A stretch of DNA of 64,000 nt, taken from NCBI GenBank assembly GCA_014529385.2, contig CM043959.1, positions 11,935,309 to 11,999,308 of the forward strand, read 5' to 3'. The notes beneath the pieces are model-generated. The model did no database searches, had not been told where the DNA came from, and worked only from the letters and a program-made list of their open reading frames with translations. This document shows positions 1 through 12,180 of the stretch, piece after piece; positions within the stretch are counted from its first letter, which is position 1, and every line of letters starts with the position of its first letter. The DNA is from Adiantum capillus-veneris (taxonomy: Eukaryota > Streptophyta > Polypodiopsida > Polypodiales > Pteridaceae). A program made the translations under genes and the position numbers.

Positions 1-1851
1 GCCTTTAAATGCTATTAGATGTGTGTTAATCAATAATATAGTTACCCACGTAGTTGGGCCTCTCGATACAGTGTGGCATGTCAAGGGCTCGGACTCTGTT
101 TTGTTTGCGTGAAAGACTGAAGCCAGTGGTTCATGATGCACGCGGCATGGGAACCACCTTGGGGAAATCGTCTTCATCGACCAAGTGCTTGTGCCTCTTG
201 GCAGTACAATGACCCTTAGACATTGCCTTGTTGGTGCAGTTTATACGTTGTAGCGAGTTTTCTCCTTGTAACCGATTGGCCTTATGCAGCACTCACATTG
301 GACATGTTCAGTCTCTGCTTGTCACAAGTTGAAGAAAATGGTATCGGCTTGCGCTGCATCTTGTCAAAAGCTACAACATGGTAGACTTGATTACATGCCG
401 CTTGTAACAAAGGTTCTCAGCGCCTCATTATAACCACCTCACCATGACCCCCACAGTGTCAAGGTTATGTTCCCATCTCCGATAAGAGACAAACAGAAAG
501 GATCGCCATGTGTTAGCCCCTTGGCCCATGCATAATCAAGAGAGAGAGAGAAGGTGGCGGCGGTTAGAAAAAATAGTTAGAGAGAGGGCGTGAGCAAGAT
601 GACGAGAGAGAGGAGATAGATAAACAAGAAATGCCACAATCTTTACTCATTCATCTTGATGCTTAATATTAGAATGTATATTTACAGCTTTCACATGCCC
701 TTTGGTGCCTCCTCCTAGGCAACCCTTTAATTATCCTAGACCTTAGTGCTAGCCTAGGGAATAGTGCACATTTATTGTTCAACAACCCGTATGCACATGT
801 TTCAATCTTCAAACAAGTGTTGAGGGATGAACATGTAACGGACTTCCATACTTAGTATGAAGGATTTGGATTGACCCTAGAAGGAACAGCCTTGACCTAG
901 TTCCAACCATTAAACAGTCAGGATTTCCCCAGCATAGAACAACTTCTACGAGAATTTGCAGAGGAATTTTCAAAGAGAGGGACTCGGGGGGTTCACCATT
1001 CAATACCTCTCTATATAACATGCGTTCGTGAGGTATTAAAAAAAAACCCTCTTTTAACATGTCTCGATGAATAAAATGACCCCTTATTTTAGGAAATTTT
1101 TCCAAAATTGAATATAAAAATCTCTTATTTTAATGTATCTATGTTGCCTAGAATTTTTGCATTTTAAAACCTCTCCTTTTGAACTCACGTTGGAGAGGGG
1201 GAATGGGGGAACACGCCTAGCACAAACACAAGGGCCTCTCTATAGCTCAGGGTATTCACAACACCCCTATCCTCTTGGAAAACAATTCAAACACACAACT
1301 CACACTAGCAGACCACCGCCTGCTCGATTAACACTGCTCACACACTCCACAAAACCACCACACAACGTACACCTATTGCCACTGTCTGTCTCCACCCTTA
1401 CACACACTCACAACAACTCAATCTCACTCTCTCACACAACACCATCGGTCCGAGGGGGCACACACTTCCACACAACTGACATCGGAGAGAACCATGAAAG
1501 TAGGAGAAAGAGAAGGGGGGAAGGGGAAACCACAGCAAGAGAGGCAAAAACCGCTCGATTGCACTTCACCAAACACTTATACAAACTCACACTGCCATCA
1601 CCATGGCCATTTACACAAGAAAAATGCAAAGGGCTTGATAGGCACACTCCTCTGTCCCAAAGCTCCACTTTGCAGGCTTCAAACGGGCTCCAAAGGCTAA
1701 GAAGAAACCCCTAATTTGATTAATTTTTGACTTTTATAGGGTGGGGGGTTCAATTTGGGAAATTGCACTTTCATTGGTCCATGGAGCACTCTTGGTAAGG
1801 GGGGCACCGCCTTGCTCCATTTTCTCTCTTCTTCTTCTCTTTTGCACTTGC

Positions 1852-1883
<32 letters not shown>

Positions 1884-3480
1884 TTAGCGACGTCGCTATT
1901 GCCCCCTAGGCTTTTTATTTTTTTATTTTCCTTTACCTTCAATTTTTACCCTCTTTGGACTTAGCTTTGCACTGCTTGACTAGCTTGACTTTAATCTTCC
2001 CTCTCTCCCTATCCAACTCCTCTTTTGCCACTTTGGTCCAGCCTTACCTTGCCCTTGCTTTACTCACTTGGCCCTCCTTCAACTTTTGCTTGCCCGGATG
2101 GCCTCTGCCTTGGTTTGTCCTGCCCTAAATGGTCCTTTGGACTTTGCTCAGCCCACTTGGCCTTCATGGCTACTCTTGGATTCTCTCTCCCTCTTCCCTT
2201 CACACTTAATGTCCGTGGGACACCCCACTTGGTTCACTTGGCCACTCGGAAATTCTCGTTCTCGGGCTCGCTTCCCCTGCTGTGGGACTTTCCCCTTACC
2301 GGAGGGGGGAGGCAATAACGATATCGCTATTTCCCCCTTCCTCCTTCTCAAAATTTTGGTGCCCCATGGGCACGTGGGAACTTCCGCACCACGTCATCAC
2401 TGCCAACACACCCGTCTCGGCCATCGCATGGGCGCGTGCCACCAAGCTGGCCAAAATCCGCTGCGACACCGCCATAGCAGCGCCCAGCCGCCTGCGCCAT
2501 AACCAACGAGCTCCAAGAGCTCTCTCACTTCATACAACCCCAAGGAGGTGACATTTCTGCCTTTATACTCCGTCAACGGATCCCCGCAGTGCCCATGTGG
2601 GTTCATCGTTGTGCCATGTGGCGATTGCCCGTGAGCTGCCCCAAAAAACTCATTACCCTTTGTAAAAACCTTCTTACCTTGCCAGTTTTTGGTCTTCCTT
2701 GGTCAAGCTACCACCAGTAGCCTACTGACCCGATCTGCAAATTGTAAAGACCCAAGGAAACCCCCCGTTTTCATCTTCAGATTACTTGCCTCTTGCCCCA
2801 TTTTGAAATTTCCAATGTCGTCATCTGTGGCCGCAAAAAATGCCAAAAAGCATCTGCTACTTTCCCCTTGATAGTACCTCCCGACTTCGTCCTGCCACAC
2901 CTAGCTGATCGAGTGTCCGTTGACGAACAGTCGATTCGTGCTAGATCCTCCTGATGAAAACTTCCATTGAGAACCTGGGCGAGGCCGAAAAAATGCCAAA
3001 TGGCACATCCTCCAATGCCGTCAGGTGGGCTGAGACCCGGCCTCCTGAAAATCTTCTAATGGCCATAACTTGCCATCCAGAGCTCCGATTCGCAATCCAA
3101 GAAGACACGCATGCTCCACAACTCGAGCACTACACATGTATACACTGACATTAGCCCGGGCCTCCTGTCCCCAGCTGTCATGTCCGTCGGGGATCTGCTA
3201 CACACTTCAACTTTAAACTGCAATATCTTGAGCACCGGGGCTCCGTTTGATGAGCCGTGCGGACCAGCTTCTAGAACACACTGAGCACCACATTCTAACG
3301 CATAAAGCCCACATCTTGGGCACAGTAGGCCACCAACCTTCTTGGCTCTTTGCAGCACATCTTTGGCCTAAAAAACCACTTCGAGCATACACCTCCGCTA
3401 TCCTTGGGCTGCCTAGGGCCTTGGTACCTGCCCTAGCCTTCTGCACTGCACTGAGCTGTTGCCTCTTCCTGGCATAGACC
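1..3480. other. Unassigned repeat-like DNA without a supported gene
   Basis: I see no credible coding region. Open frames here are short and low in complexity. The stretch holds a small GA-rich run (about 540-620), CA/CT-rich sequence (1.3-1.7 kb), a G homopolymer (listed separately) and GC-richer sequence at 2.0-3.4 kb whose style resembles LTR or leader DNA of plant retroelements. It lies just before the gag-like part of the Ty3 copy that follows, so some of it may be that element's LTR and leader. I could not find a matching second LTR to prove this. Confidence 0.5.
1853..1881 (+). repeat. 29-base G homopolymer
   Basis: An uninterrupted run of 29 G residues follows a CT-rich stretch. Runs this long can fold as G-quadruplexes and are prone to length change and to sequencing error, so the true length may differ. 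Confidence 0.9.
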
Positions 3481-3519
3481 ATCTCCTAGCTTGGACCAAC
3501 TTTGGCTGCACCAATGTTA

Positions 3520-6500
3520 TACATTAAGATGATTACATAGTGCACCCCCCGAGGAGAGAGATTAAGCATAATACGGTCTCTCAAATCTATGCATTTAGAC
3601 AAAAGGAGAAAGAACAGATGAAGGAAGCCTCACTTCAATTCAAGTAGTACATAAAAATATGTCCTGCTAGAGAGCTACCTCAAGATGTGAGACTGTCAGT
3701 CCTTTTCATAGAAGGTTTGCAAAATGATACTCTCAAGGGGATACCCTCCTAGAACCGGACAACCGATGGGGGCTCCACAGGCTTCCCCACCACTAGTAGG
3801 ACCATGCTATGAATGTGGCGTGATCATTGGGCAAGAAGTTGTCCACATAAAGGAGAGTGTATCAAACTCTTTGGGTACTGTGAGGGATGTACAACTGACC
3901 ATCTAATTCCACAATGTTCGAAAAAATTTGATGACAGAGGAAAAGCTACCATAAACAAAATCGGAGTTGTATCAAGCTCAAGTGGATAAAAAATAGAACC
4001 AGCAATTCCAATGAATGCTGTAACAAGAGCACAAGCCCAGGAAATAGCAAGAAATATAACTATGGGAGAAAAAAAAGCTCACCTAGCCAAACCGAGATAG
4101 AGAATTTGTCAGTTAGGACCCCCAAGAAATCTTGGAAGGCAAAAAGGGACAAGATGAAAGCCAAAAGGATACAAAAAAATCAGCCTTAGAAACCAAATTG
4201 TAGCAAAACAAAGAACAGTGGAGAGTGGAGAGGGGCCATAAAGAAAAAATTGTTGTAGCAAAACCATCAGGAATACCTTCTAGAGGTTCGATCTTGGTGG
4301 ACAAAGTCCTTGATCCATTAGATGCAATTTTGAAGGCTTATGAAGCTAGGCTAAGTTCCAACTAAACCAAAGAGCATAGATGGGTAGCGTATCCTCATCC
4401 AGGGTATGAGAAAGAGAGGTTGCAGATGTGCAAGGAGCTCATCCAAGAGGTCCAAGCTCTTACGGAACCACCTGTCCTGATTGCACCAAGAAGGGAGGTG
4501 TTGATCCACAAAATAATCCAGGAGATGGAGAACTAAGGTATCAAAAACAAAGACAAAAAAGAATCGGTAGTTGAAACACCATTAGATACTAGGGTGGTAG
4601 CCAATACCACAGATGGGGTGTGTTCACATGAAGTTATGCAAATTTTGAAAGTAGAAGAACCATGGCCACAGGATGTGTGGGAGGATACCAAAAACAAAAA
4701 AGATAGAAGTGTGATTCTTGAGTCAGCCCCTATCACTGAGATCCATCTAGAACATGGGTTCTACCTGGGCAATATCCGATCACTATATGGTGATGCAGGT
4801 ATAGAAATGTCAGAAGACAACAAACCTGGGTCTTTGAAAACTTTATCTTCATTCATTGGCAACCATGAAACAAGATCAGAAATTAGAAAAGTACCATCTC
4901 AATGGAAATAAGGTGGGAGACTATTGTGAAGGAGAAGAACAGAACACTACCTTACAAGTGGAATAGAAAGGAGTAAAAATGGTTGCTATATTAGACAATG
5001 GAGCCGGAATTTCCATAGCAACCAAGGTAGTGTGGGAAAAATGGGAAAATCCTGCTCTGAGGAAAACCCGATTGAAATTGCAATTAGCGTATGGATACCT
5101 GGAGAGACCTATAGGAATTTTGGAGCAAATTATAGTATCCTCTTATGGAATTGCATATGAACACACCTTTGCTATAATGAATTTTGATGAGAGCAGCAAT
5201 TTTGATATCATATTGGGCAGACCATTCATGCGTCAGCTCAAAATGGTACAAGACTAGGGCTATGGCTATATCTACTTAAGACACAAGGATGTCACTACAA
5301 AGATCAATGTCAAAGATCATAGTTATAGAGATGTTGAGCAAACCCCTAGGGAAGAGTTAAACTCCACAACTGAGCAAGAGGGGAAATACCTGCTTGACTA
5401 CAAAAAGCAAAGTGCATATTGGATATGTGGAGCTTCAAAGTGTGGAAGTTTGAAAAAATAAGATTGTATTCACGACAGACGAGTACAAGATGAGGCATAT
5501 GTACCAAAGCCTTTTTTGAAAGAGATGTTCAAGAAATTTGGATGGTAGCAGATACTGGATACCCTTGATGTGTGTGTGTGTGAATGAGGTAACACTAACC
5601 AAATTATGTGATGAGGAAGGATATGATATAATTCCATTCCAAATTACGAGTGTCATCTTAAATGCAAAATCAAGATCAGAAGGAACTGACATGGAGGGAG
5701 TTACAAATTGCAGATGCATAGTGGATGAGATCTCCATAAGACCTGAATGAAACTAATGATGAAGCATTCCAAGACTCCATGGATAGACCTTTAGAGGACA
5801 ACGCAGACGACAAGTGTTCTAGTAGCTCCGATAAAGACATCGAGTTGAGGGATTGACAAGCGTTTTTTTACAGTTTTCCCAACCAAAAACCACAAAGACA
5901 ATGGAAATACCTGAAAAGACGCTTGAACAAACAAAATCAAAGAAGAGAAAATCTTGTACCTCTTTTAAAAAACAATGCGTGGTATTTGAGGTTGGTCAAA
6001 GCAACTGATTGCCTTAAAGATGAGATATCGAAGAGGTTCATGACACCCACTTGAACAGAAAAAGGAAACTCGAAAAAGAAAAGCAAATCAAAATCACAAA
6101 TGAAAAATATCTCCAAAAATTTAACAAAATTATAAAAAATAGAGTGCAAACACAAATACAACAAATTGAAACAAAATTTGAAAGAAGTTTGAACAATGAA
6201 GTTGGACTCTGACGATGAATCCGACAATGATAGGTTTGATGCACCTTCCCACTACAAAAGGTACATTATCCCAAGACAGAAAGATTGTAGTTCAAAAGCC
6301 GAAAAAAACAAGAACCAAAGGAACCTTGAACCTCATACGATGGCCCCAAAAAATCCAAGTGTATAGACCTAGCAAAACCAGGCAAGGAACCTAAGCTAGC
6401 ATACATTGCCAAGGACCTCACGAGAGAAGAAGATAAGCTATTGATAGCAATAATCTGACGATATAAAGGCACTTTTGCATGGTTATACAAAGATCTAAAG

Positions 6501-7860
6501 GGAATAGATCCAACAATTTTTCAACACATGATACCCCTTAAGGATGATGCCAAACCGCACAGACAACGTCCTTATACGTACAATGAGACTAATGCCAAAA
6601 AGATTAAAGAAGAGATAGACAAACTCAAAGATGCTGAGTTTATTTATGAGATTGAACACATCGATTGGGTGTCCCCAATTGTGGTAGTGCCCAAAAAGAA
6701 TGGAAAGTTATGGGTTTGTGTGAACCTCAAACAGGTAAATGCTACTACCGTCAAAGACAACTATCCCCTACCAATAACATATCATGTGATTGAAAAAGTT
6801 GTAGGGAAAGAAGCTTATAGTTCTTAGACGGGTTCTCACGCTACAACCAATTGACCATAAAACCAAAAGATCAACATAAAACAACTTTTGCAACAGAGCG
6901 GGACATATTTTCATATAAGGTGATGCCTTTTGGTTTGACCAATGCACCTGCCATTTTTTAGAGATTAATGAGTCATGCATTCAAGGAGTATCTCATGCAA
7001 TTTTTGGAGATATACATGGATATTCTATGCGTGCATTCTCAGTTGAGGAGTGAGCACATAACACACTTGGAAAAAGTCTTTGAAAAGTGCAGATCTTACC
7101 TTATTTTCTTAAATCCTGAAAAATGTGTCTTCATGGTAAGACAAGGTAAAATCTTGGGACACATTGTGTCCAAAAATGAGATTTCCACTTATTAAGATAA
7201 GATACAAGTGATCGCTGCACTTCCAAGACCAACCAAGATAAAGGAAGTACAAGCATTTATGGGTCATTCTGGGTATTATATGCGCTTCATATACATGTAT
7301 ATTGTAATAGCTAAGCCTGTGTATGCTCTCATTGCCAAATTTGAGTGGACAGAAGAATGTGAGAAGGCTTTCCAAAAATTGAAGTAGGGATTAATTTCTG
7401 CTCCAATTTTGCAAGCCCCTGATTGAAACAAGATCTTCCATGTCCATGTAGATGCATCAGCCTATGCCATAGGGTGCACATTAGCTCAGCCTGGAGAGAA
7501 AAAATGGATTTTTCCACTTGTTACTCTAGTAGGCAGCTAAACAATGCAGAGAAGAATTATAACACTACGGAGAGAGAGGGCCTAGGAATGAAAAATGCTG
7601 TCAAAATATTTAGACACTACCTTCTCACGAACAAGTTTGTTTTCTTCGTAGATCACCAGGAACTTTTTTATCTGGTAAACAAACCTTGCAACATTGGAAG
7701 GATTGTTTGCTGGTTTATGATATTTCTTGAGTTTGATTTCATCGTGGTCGTAATGAAAGGAATAACACACAAGAGAGCTGATCATCTTTTGAGATTGTTC
7801 CATGGAGAAGCACCCGTAGGTATTGATGATGATGACCTTCCAAATTCTTATCTTTAATGT
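3520..7860 (+). mobile_element. Ty3/gypsy retrotransposon fossil (copy 1)
   Basis: Parts in order on the plus strand: a gag C-terminal region with a CYECG zinc-knuckle start near 3.81 kb, an aspartic-protease-like stretch (ILDNGAG and, further on, IILGRPF) at about 4.98-5.25 kb, reverse transcriptase at about 6.5-7.2 kb (SPIVVVPKKNGKLW; LNPEKCVFM) and RNase H at about 7.43-7.85 kb (HVDASAYAIGC). No integrase follows, so the 3' half is missing. The order protease-RT-RNase H and the motifs are typical of the Ty3/gypsy (Metaviridae) group. It is clearly broken, with more than ten breaks, and old. LTR ends were not recognised, so both borders are approximate. Confidence 0.85.
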
Positions 7861-8919
7861 TGAAATGGTTCCAATGTGCAGAGAAGAGATCATTCTTCTA
7901 CTCACTATTAGATCCTGATCTGTCAGGACATTCAGGGCATTATCTTTTTGAAATGTAATTAAGATCTTGAGTTTTAAACCTTAGGGACATCTTTACACAA
8001 GTACTTATATTTTGGGTAGTTATATGAATACTGGGAATGTCTCATGACATGAGGCAATTTTGGGGATGTACCTGTCGATGCAGTTCGCTATCTCCTGACT
8101 CTGTATTACTGTTTTGTTCGGATGTTTGATGATAATTATGAATACACAGTGATGGTAGTACCTTGTCCTCTCTATTATGGTGTTTCCTGTTAATTTACTT
8201 TGCAGTTTCGTGTGTCAATGATCACTTTACTATACTTGCTTCCCTTTAAACTCCATGTTTCTGCATTGAATACATGTTAGGGTTGTATGCCCCTAACATT
8301 TAGTGATCCTGCTATTGGTTCAAATTCATCCTGAACCATATGGTACTCAGGAACAAACCTGTTGGTTGACATTGACCACTTGCGGGAATTTTTGAATTGA
8401 GCAACCTCGCAGGAAGAGTCTGATGATTATGTAATACAGTTCTTGGAAGATTTCTTTCTGAAACTGCCAAGGGAAATCAGAATTGCAATTGTTGACAAGG
8501 TAGTTACATCATGGCTACCTTTTGGGGCATGCAATTTACCTTCATGTTATAGTTTATATAAAAGGAGAGGGCTAGCACAGTATTTAATAGAGAGAAGCAG
8601 AAGCAATGCATGAGTGGATCAGGGCAAGGGTCCAATGTACCACAACACTCATATCGGACAAGGTTTAGATTGAGGAGAGAATTCTCTGCAAGGGGAAAGC
8701 ATCAAGAAGAGTTTGGTAGTGATGACCTAAAAGAACTTGTAAGGGGGGTTGCTACAAGAGTAGATATTGTTGGGGCAGGGGCTGAACTACAAGAACCTAA
8801 ACACAGGCTACAAGAGACCCCACTTGCAAACCAAGAAGGCCAACAAACAACGCATCCCATAGCAAAACCCACTTTTGGGACCATTGGTCAATGTATTGTT
8901 AGCCCAAAGAGTTTTGAAG
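7861..8919. other. Non-coding flank between the Ty3 copy and the H3-bearing transposon
   Basis: No recognised gene. A 117-codon frame at 8610-8963 ends inside the terminal repeat of the neighbouring transposon and matches no family I know. The preceding 8.3-8.6 kb has a weak gag-like flavour and may be retroelement debris. This is probably the sequence into which the transposon at 8.92 kb landed. Confidence 0.4.
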
Positions 8920-8945
8920 CATTAGGAAAAGTTTGGACTCAAAAA
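8920..8945 (+). repeat. Left terminal inverted repeat of the 9.9-kb transposon
   Basis: The core GAAAAGTTTGGACTCAAAAA at 8926-8945 is repeated as its exact complement at 18799-18818. The outer six bases (CATTAG here, CATTAC read inward from the right end) differ at one position. A second weak match, TAGAGAGAGA-type sequence, follows inside both ends, which suggests a longer, diverged subterminal region. Confidence 0.85.
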
Positions 8946-9281
8946 AGGACTTTTTGGCGTTAGAGAGAGAATGTTGTTCAACCAATAGAGTTTGAGTCAC
9001 CACAACGGTAGCTCCAATTTATTTGATTTTTATCTCAAATTTATGCGTTTTCAAAAAAGAGTTTTTTCTGTTAAAAAGATCTCAATAAGAAGATACGACG
9101 CGATTTGTGCAAATTATTCTCCTGCCATGGACGATGAACGCCAAATGTGCCATAACTCACATTCAATGAGGCACGTCTTTTGATGAACACTTTTCAAGCT
9201 ACTACTTCTTGGGTAAACTAGTGAGCCTCTTTTCTTTTATCGTTTTTGCATAGTGTCACTTCATAGCTAATAGAAGTAGAG

Positions 9282-10612
9282 ATGGAAGGAAGACGACCAC
9301 GACGACCATCCGCCTCTGTTAAATCTGTGGAACTATTCAACAACTTTGACTTAGACCATGGTCGCTGGATGTCTACCACAGTCACCACTGGTAGTTGGGT
9401 TCTGCTTCAAACAAGAAGAAGAAAACGGATGTCAAATGAATTCATCAACAGCTACAAAGGACGTGTGAAAGATTTTCGCTTGTCTCAAACGGGAAAGATA
9501 GTGAAAGAGGTGCTCATTGAGCATGCATATATGCACTCCGAACTACAACTACAACAGTCACCTTTGGGGTTTCCTGCTCATAGACCAAACTGTGTGACTA
9601 CTATATTGCTAAAAAGTTTTTAAAGATCCTTCAAGTTATTTTGTTGACTATTTCGTCTGACCATTCTCTTATCTTTTGTTTTTGCAGATATTTATCCTTC
9701 TAACAAAGAAGACTGGCAACCAGTTGAGTGCATAATTGGTATTTTTGATGCTTTTCATGCTTCGGTGGGAGAACTTATGTACAGAACTAGTGCGAGACGA
9801 GCTCTCGCAGAAAGGGGAGTTTTCTTTTACGACTACTTTTACAACGCCCCTTGCTCTGTCCATGGATTTGGCACTTTGAAACCTTTCCCTCTTCCCCAAC
9901 AAGATTCCCCAAAGTGGCCAGTTCCAACTTCAGAAACCTCTGAGTGTTTTAAACTCAAGCTTCATCAGAAAATTTTGAAGTGTTTGTGACCAAACATTGC
10001 AAGCAGGCAAGTACGAGTCTGTCTATTTATGCCATTACATGTCTTTATAGATTTCTTCCACGATGAGGAGGTTAGAAAAATAGAAACCATGTTCATCTGC
10101 AAATCCCAAACTTGCCTTGATTTTTTGGATGATAATTGGGATGTCAGTGATTATGAAGGCATTTTGTGCAAAGTTGACAAGTGCTCGGTTGTGTGCAAGT
10201 GTATGATAGCATCACAGAATTTTATAGTTTCTTTCTACTACATGAGGTGGCATCGAGTGAATGGTCAATTGGTAGCTATGGATCAAGATTTAAGTGACGA
10301 TGCTTTTAATCCCTTGATGTCCACCGAGATATGGTTTTCAAATTATTTGCTTACAGTTGTTGTGGTTAGATCAAATGTCACTTTAAGACAGGTTCGAGAG
10401 GATCTGTTCAATGAGTCCCAATCTCAATTTTCCTTCAAAATTTGTTTTCAAGTGTAACATGCGAAAGGTACTAAGCTACATGTATTACTTTTATACATTG
10501 ATGTCTCTATCATGCTCATGTATCCCAATGTCTTATCGCGTACGTTGCATTGCAGGTACCTCACAGACAAGAAAAAACGACTCTTTGTGCACAGATTACC
10601 AGCGACAGACTT
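9282..10612 (+). CDS. Unknown transposon gene A, probably 3-4 exons
   Basis: Open frames run at 9282-9623, from an acceptor near 9689 (TTTTTGCAG) to 9989, at 10029-10457, and possibly from an acceptor near 10558 to 10612. They read as ordinary soluble protein (for example HASVGELMYRTSARRALAE and WDVSDYEGILCKVDKC) with a cysteine-rich patch, KVDKCSVVCKC, that could bind metal. I recognise no domain. The gene starts about 350 bases inside the left terminal repeat and converges on the H3-Ulp1 gene, so it belongs to the transposon. Exon joins are not certain: the donor after the first frame and the last join are my guesses. It could be an accessory DNA-binding or regulatory protein. Confidence 0.5.
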
Positions 10613-10837
10613 GAAATAGTGAACTAACTTTACACAATGATTCAAATACTATTCTCAAAGATTACTCGACAAAGGCAGCTCTCTACACTACCAAACACCA
10701 TTGGATCCTCACTCTCCCATTTTTTTGGGAAACTGTACTTAACATTTTGTAAACTTTGAACCATAATCAAAACAAAAGTCAAATTTCGATCCATTGCTTG
10801 TAATCAATTTGTCAAAAGTACATTTCATAATCTCTTT

Positions 10838-12180
10838 CTAATCTTGTGCGTGCGGTGATGTGGGGGCTGTTGGTTGAGGTTGAGGAGAGGTGGTGGCTTG
10901 GGGGTTTGGGGGCTCTGGAGCTGCTTGATGAGTAGGAGAGGAGCTGGGTGGGGGGTTTGGGGGCTCTGGAGCTGCTTCATGAGCAGGAGAGGTGCTGGGT
11001 GGGGGGTTTGAGGGTTCTGGAGTTGTTTCTTTAGGACGAGAGCTGGTGGGAGCTTGGGTTGGGGAGGCATCTGGGGAGATATTGATATGTGCTTGTGTTG
11101 GTGTGGCAGACACGGGGTATCTTGTCGGCGGAGGCCTAGGCGTGGGCCTTGGTGCTGGCGGGATAAAAGCATCACGTGCTCCGTCTGGACGCATGGTCGC
11201 ACAATTGATCAAGTTTTCAATCATTCTCTTTCTAAACGAAGAAACATCAGCCTTTGAATAATCTGCCAAATTTCTTACCTGCATTAAGAACATCATGTTT
11301 ATTAACATAGCTACCAATTTATTAAAATACAAATCTATAAACGAGTGTCAAATGCTTACACTTCTACGACTTCCATCAAGCATGACCCCTAACAAAATTT
11401 CTGCATTGAATAAGACCCTCCATCCACAAGAGTAGGCATCGTCCTGCTTAGGGACTTTGCAACTTATAATCGTAAAATTCTCATGTATCTGCTCTTGCGT
11501 TAAAGCTTCAAGAGCAGACACAAGCTTCCAAACAGATCTGCGCAAAATACAATTAAATTACATAAGCGACTTTTAACAAAATTCTATGCGATGTCGAACA
11601 AAATACAAAACCTCTTACCTACGTACTTCACCATGAAATCCATGGGATGAATTAGCAAGGTAGCATCGGTTTCGTTCAAGGTGTAAGAGAACAAGACTCC
11701 AATGAGCACTGTTACAAATAAACATAAGCAAAACATATGTCATCACAATAAATTAGAGTTCAAGATAAAATAATTTCACTATTGAAAACATTGCGTACCC
11801 TTCATGATAAGCCAGAACAAAATTTTTTGCCGTATCCATGTTCACTGACTGGAACCAGTCGACTACTTCCACTAAAGATGTATCCTCGGCCATCAAAACG
11901 ACCGAGAGGTTCGAGTCAAGGACAACGACATCATCTTGCATATTCCAAGGCAAATTTGAAACTACCAAACTGTAAAGAAATTCGTGTCATACAAAATTGA
12001 ATATATTAAAAGAATTTATTGTGAAAAAAAGAATAGCACGTACCAAAGCAAGCAATTGATGATTGAGTCTGTGAGTTCCCTCGTCCGGTTCTGTAAAATT
12101 GCAATCTCGTGGGAGTGATAAGGAAAATACAGAATGCGTCCCCACACAGAAAGGCCAACATGGAAATAGGGAAACAACAA
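10838..12180 (-). CDS. Ulp1/SENP-type (C48) cysteine protease, downstream part of the H3 gene
   Basis: Exons 12090-12044, 11969-11799, 11708-11619, 11537-11360 and 11278-10838 join in phase at GT-AG sites without a stop. In order they give LTDSIIN (the family's substrate-groove start), then W-x-L around the catalytic His (AHWSLVLLHLE), an ANSSHG segment where the family usually has the catalytic Asp (so Asn here), and QDDAYSCGW with the oxyanion Gln and nucleophile Cys. A tail rich in Pro, Thr and Ser (about 120 residues) follows. The Ulp1 family removes SUMO or related modifiers in the nucleus; plant MULE transposons are known to carry relatives. There is no in-frame ATG before the domain, which favours translation as part of the upstream H3 exon: joined at 12219/12091 the product is 521 residues. 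The Asp-to-Asn change may lower activity. Confidence 0.8.

Noticed and set aside
1133-1714. 193-codon frame as a gene
   Set aside because: Composition is Thr/His/Ser-rich from CA-rich DNA, with no domain, and overlapping frames on both strands are equally open.
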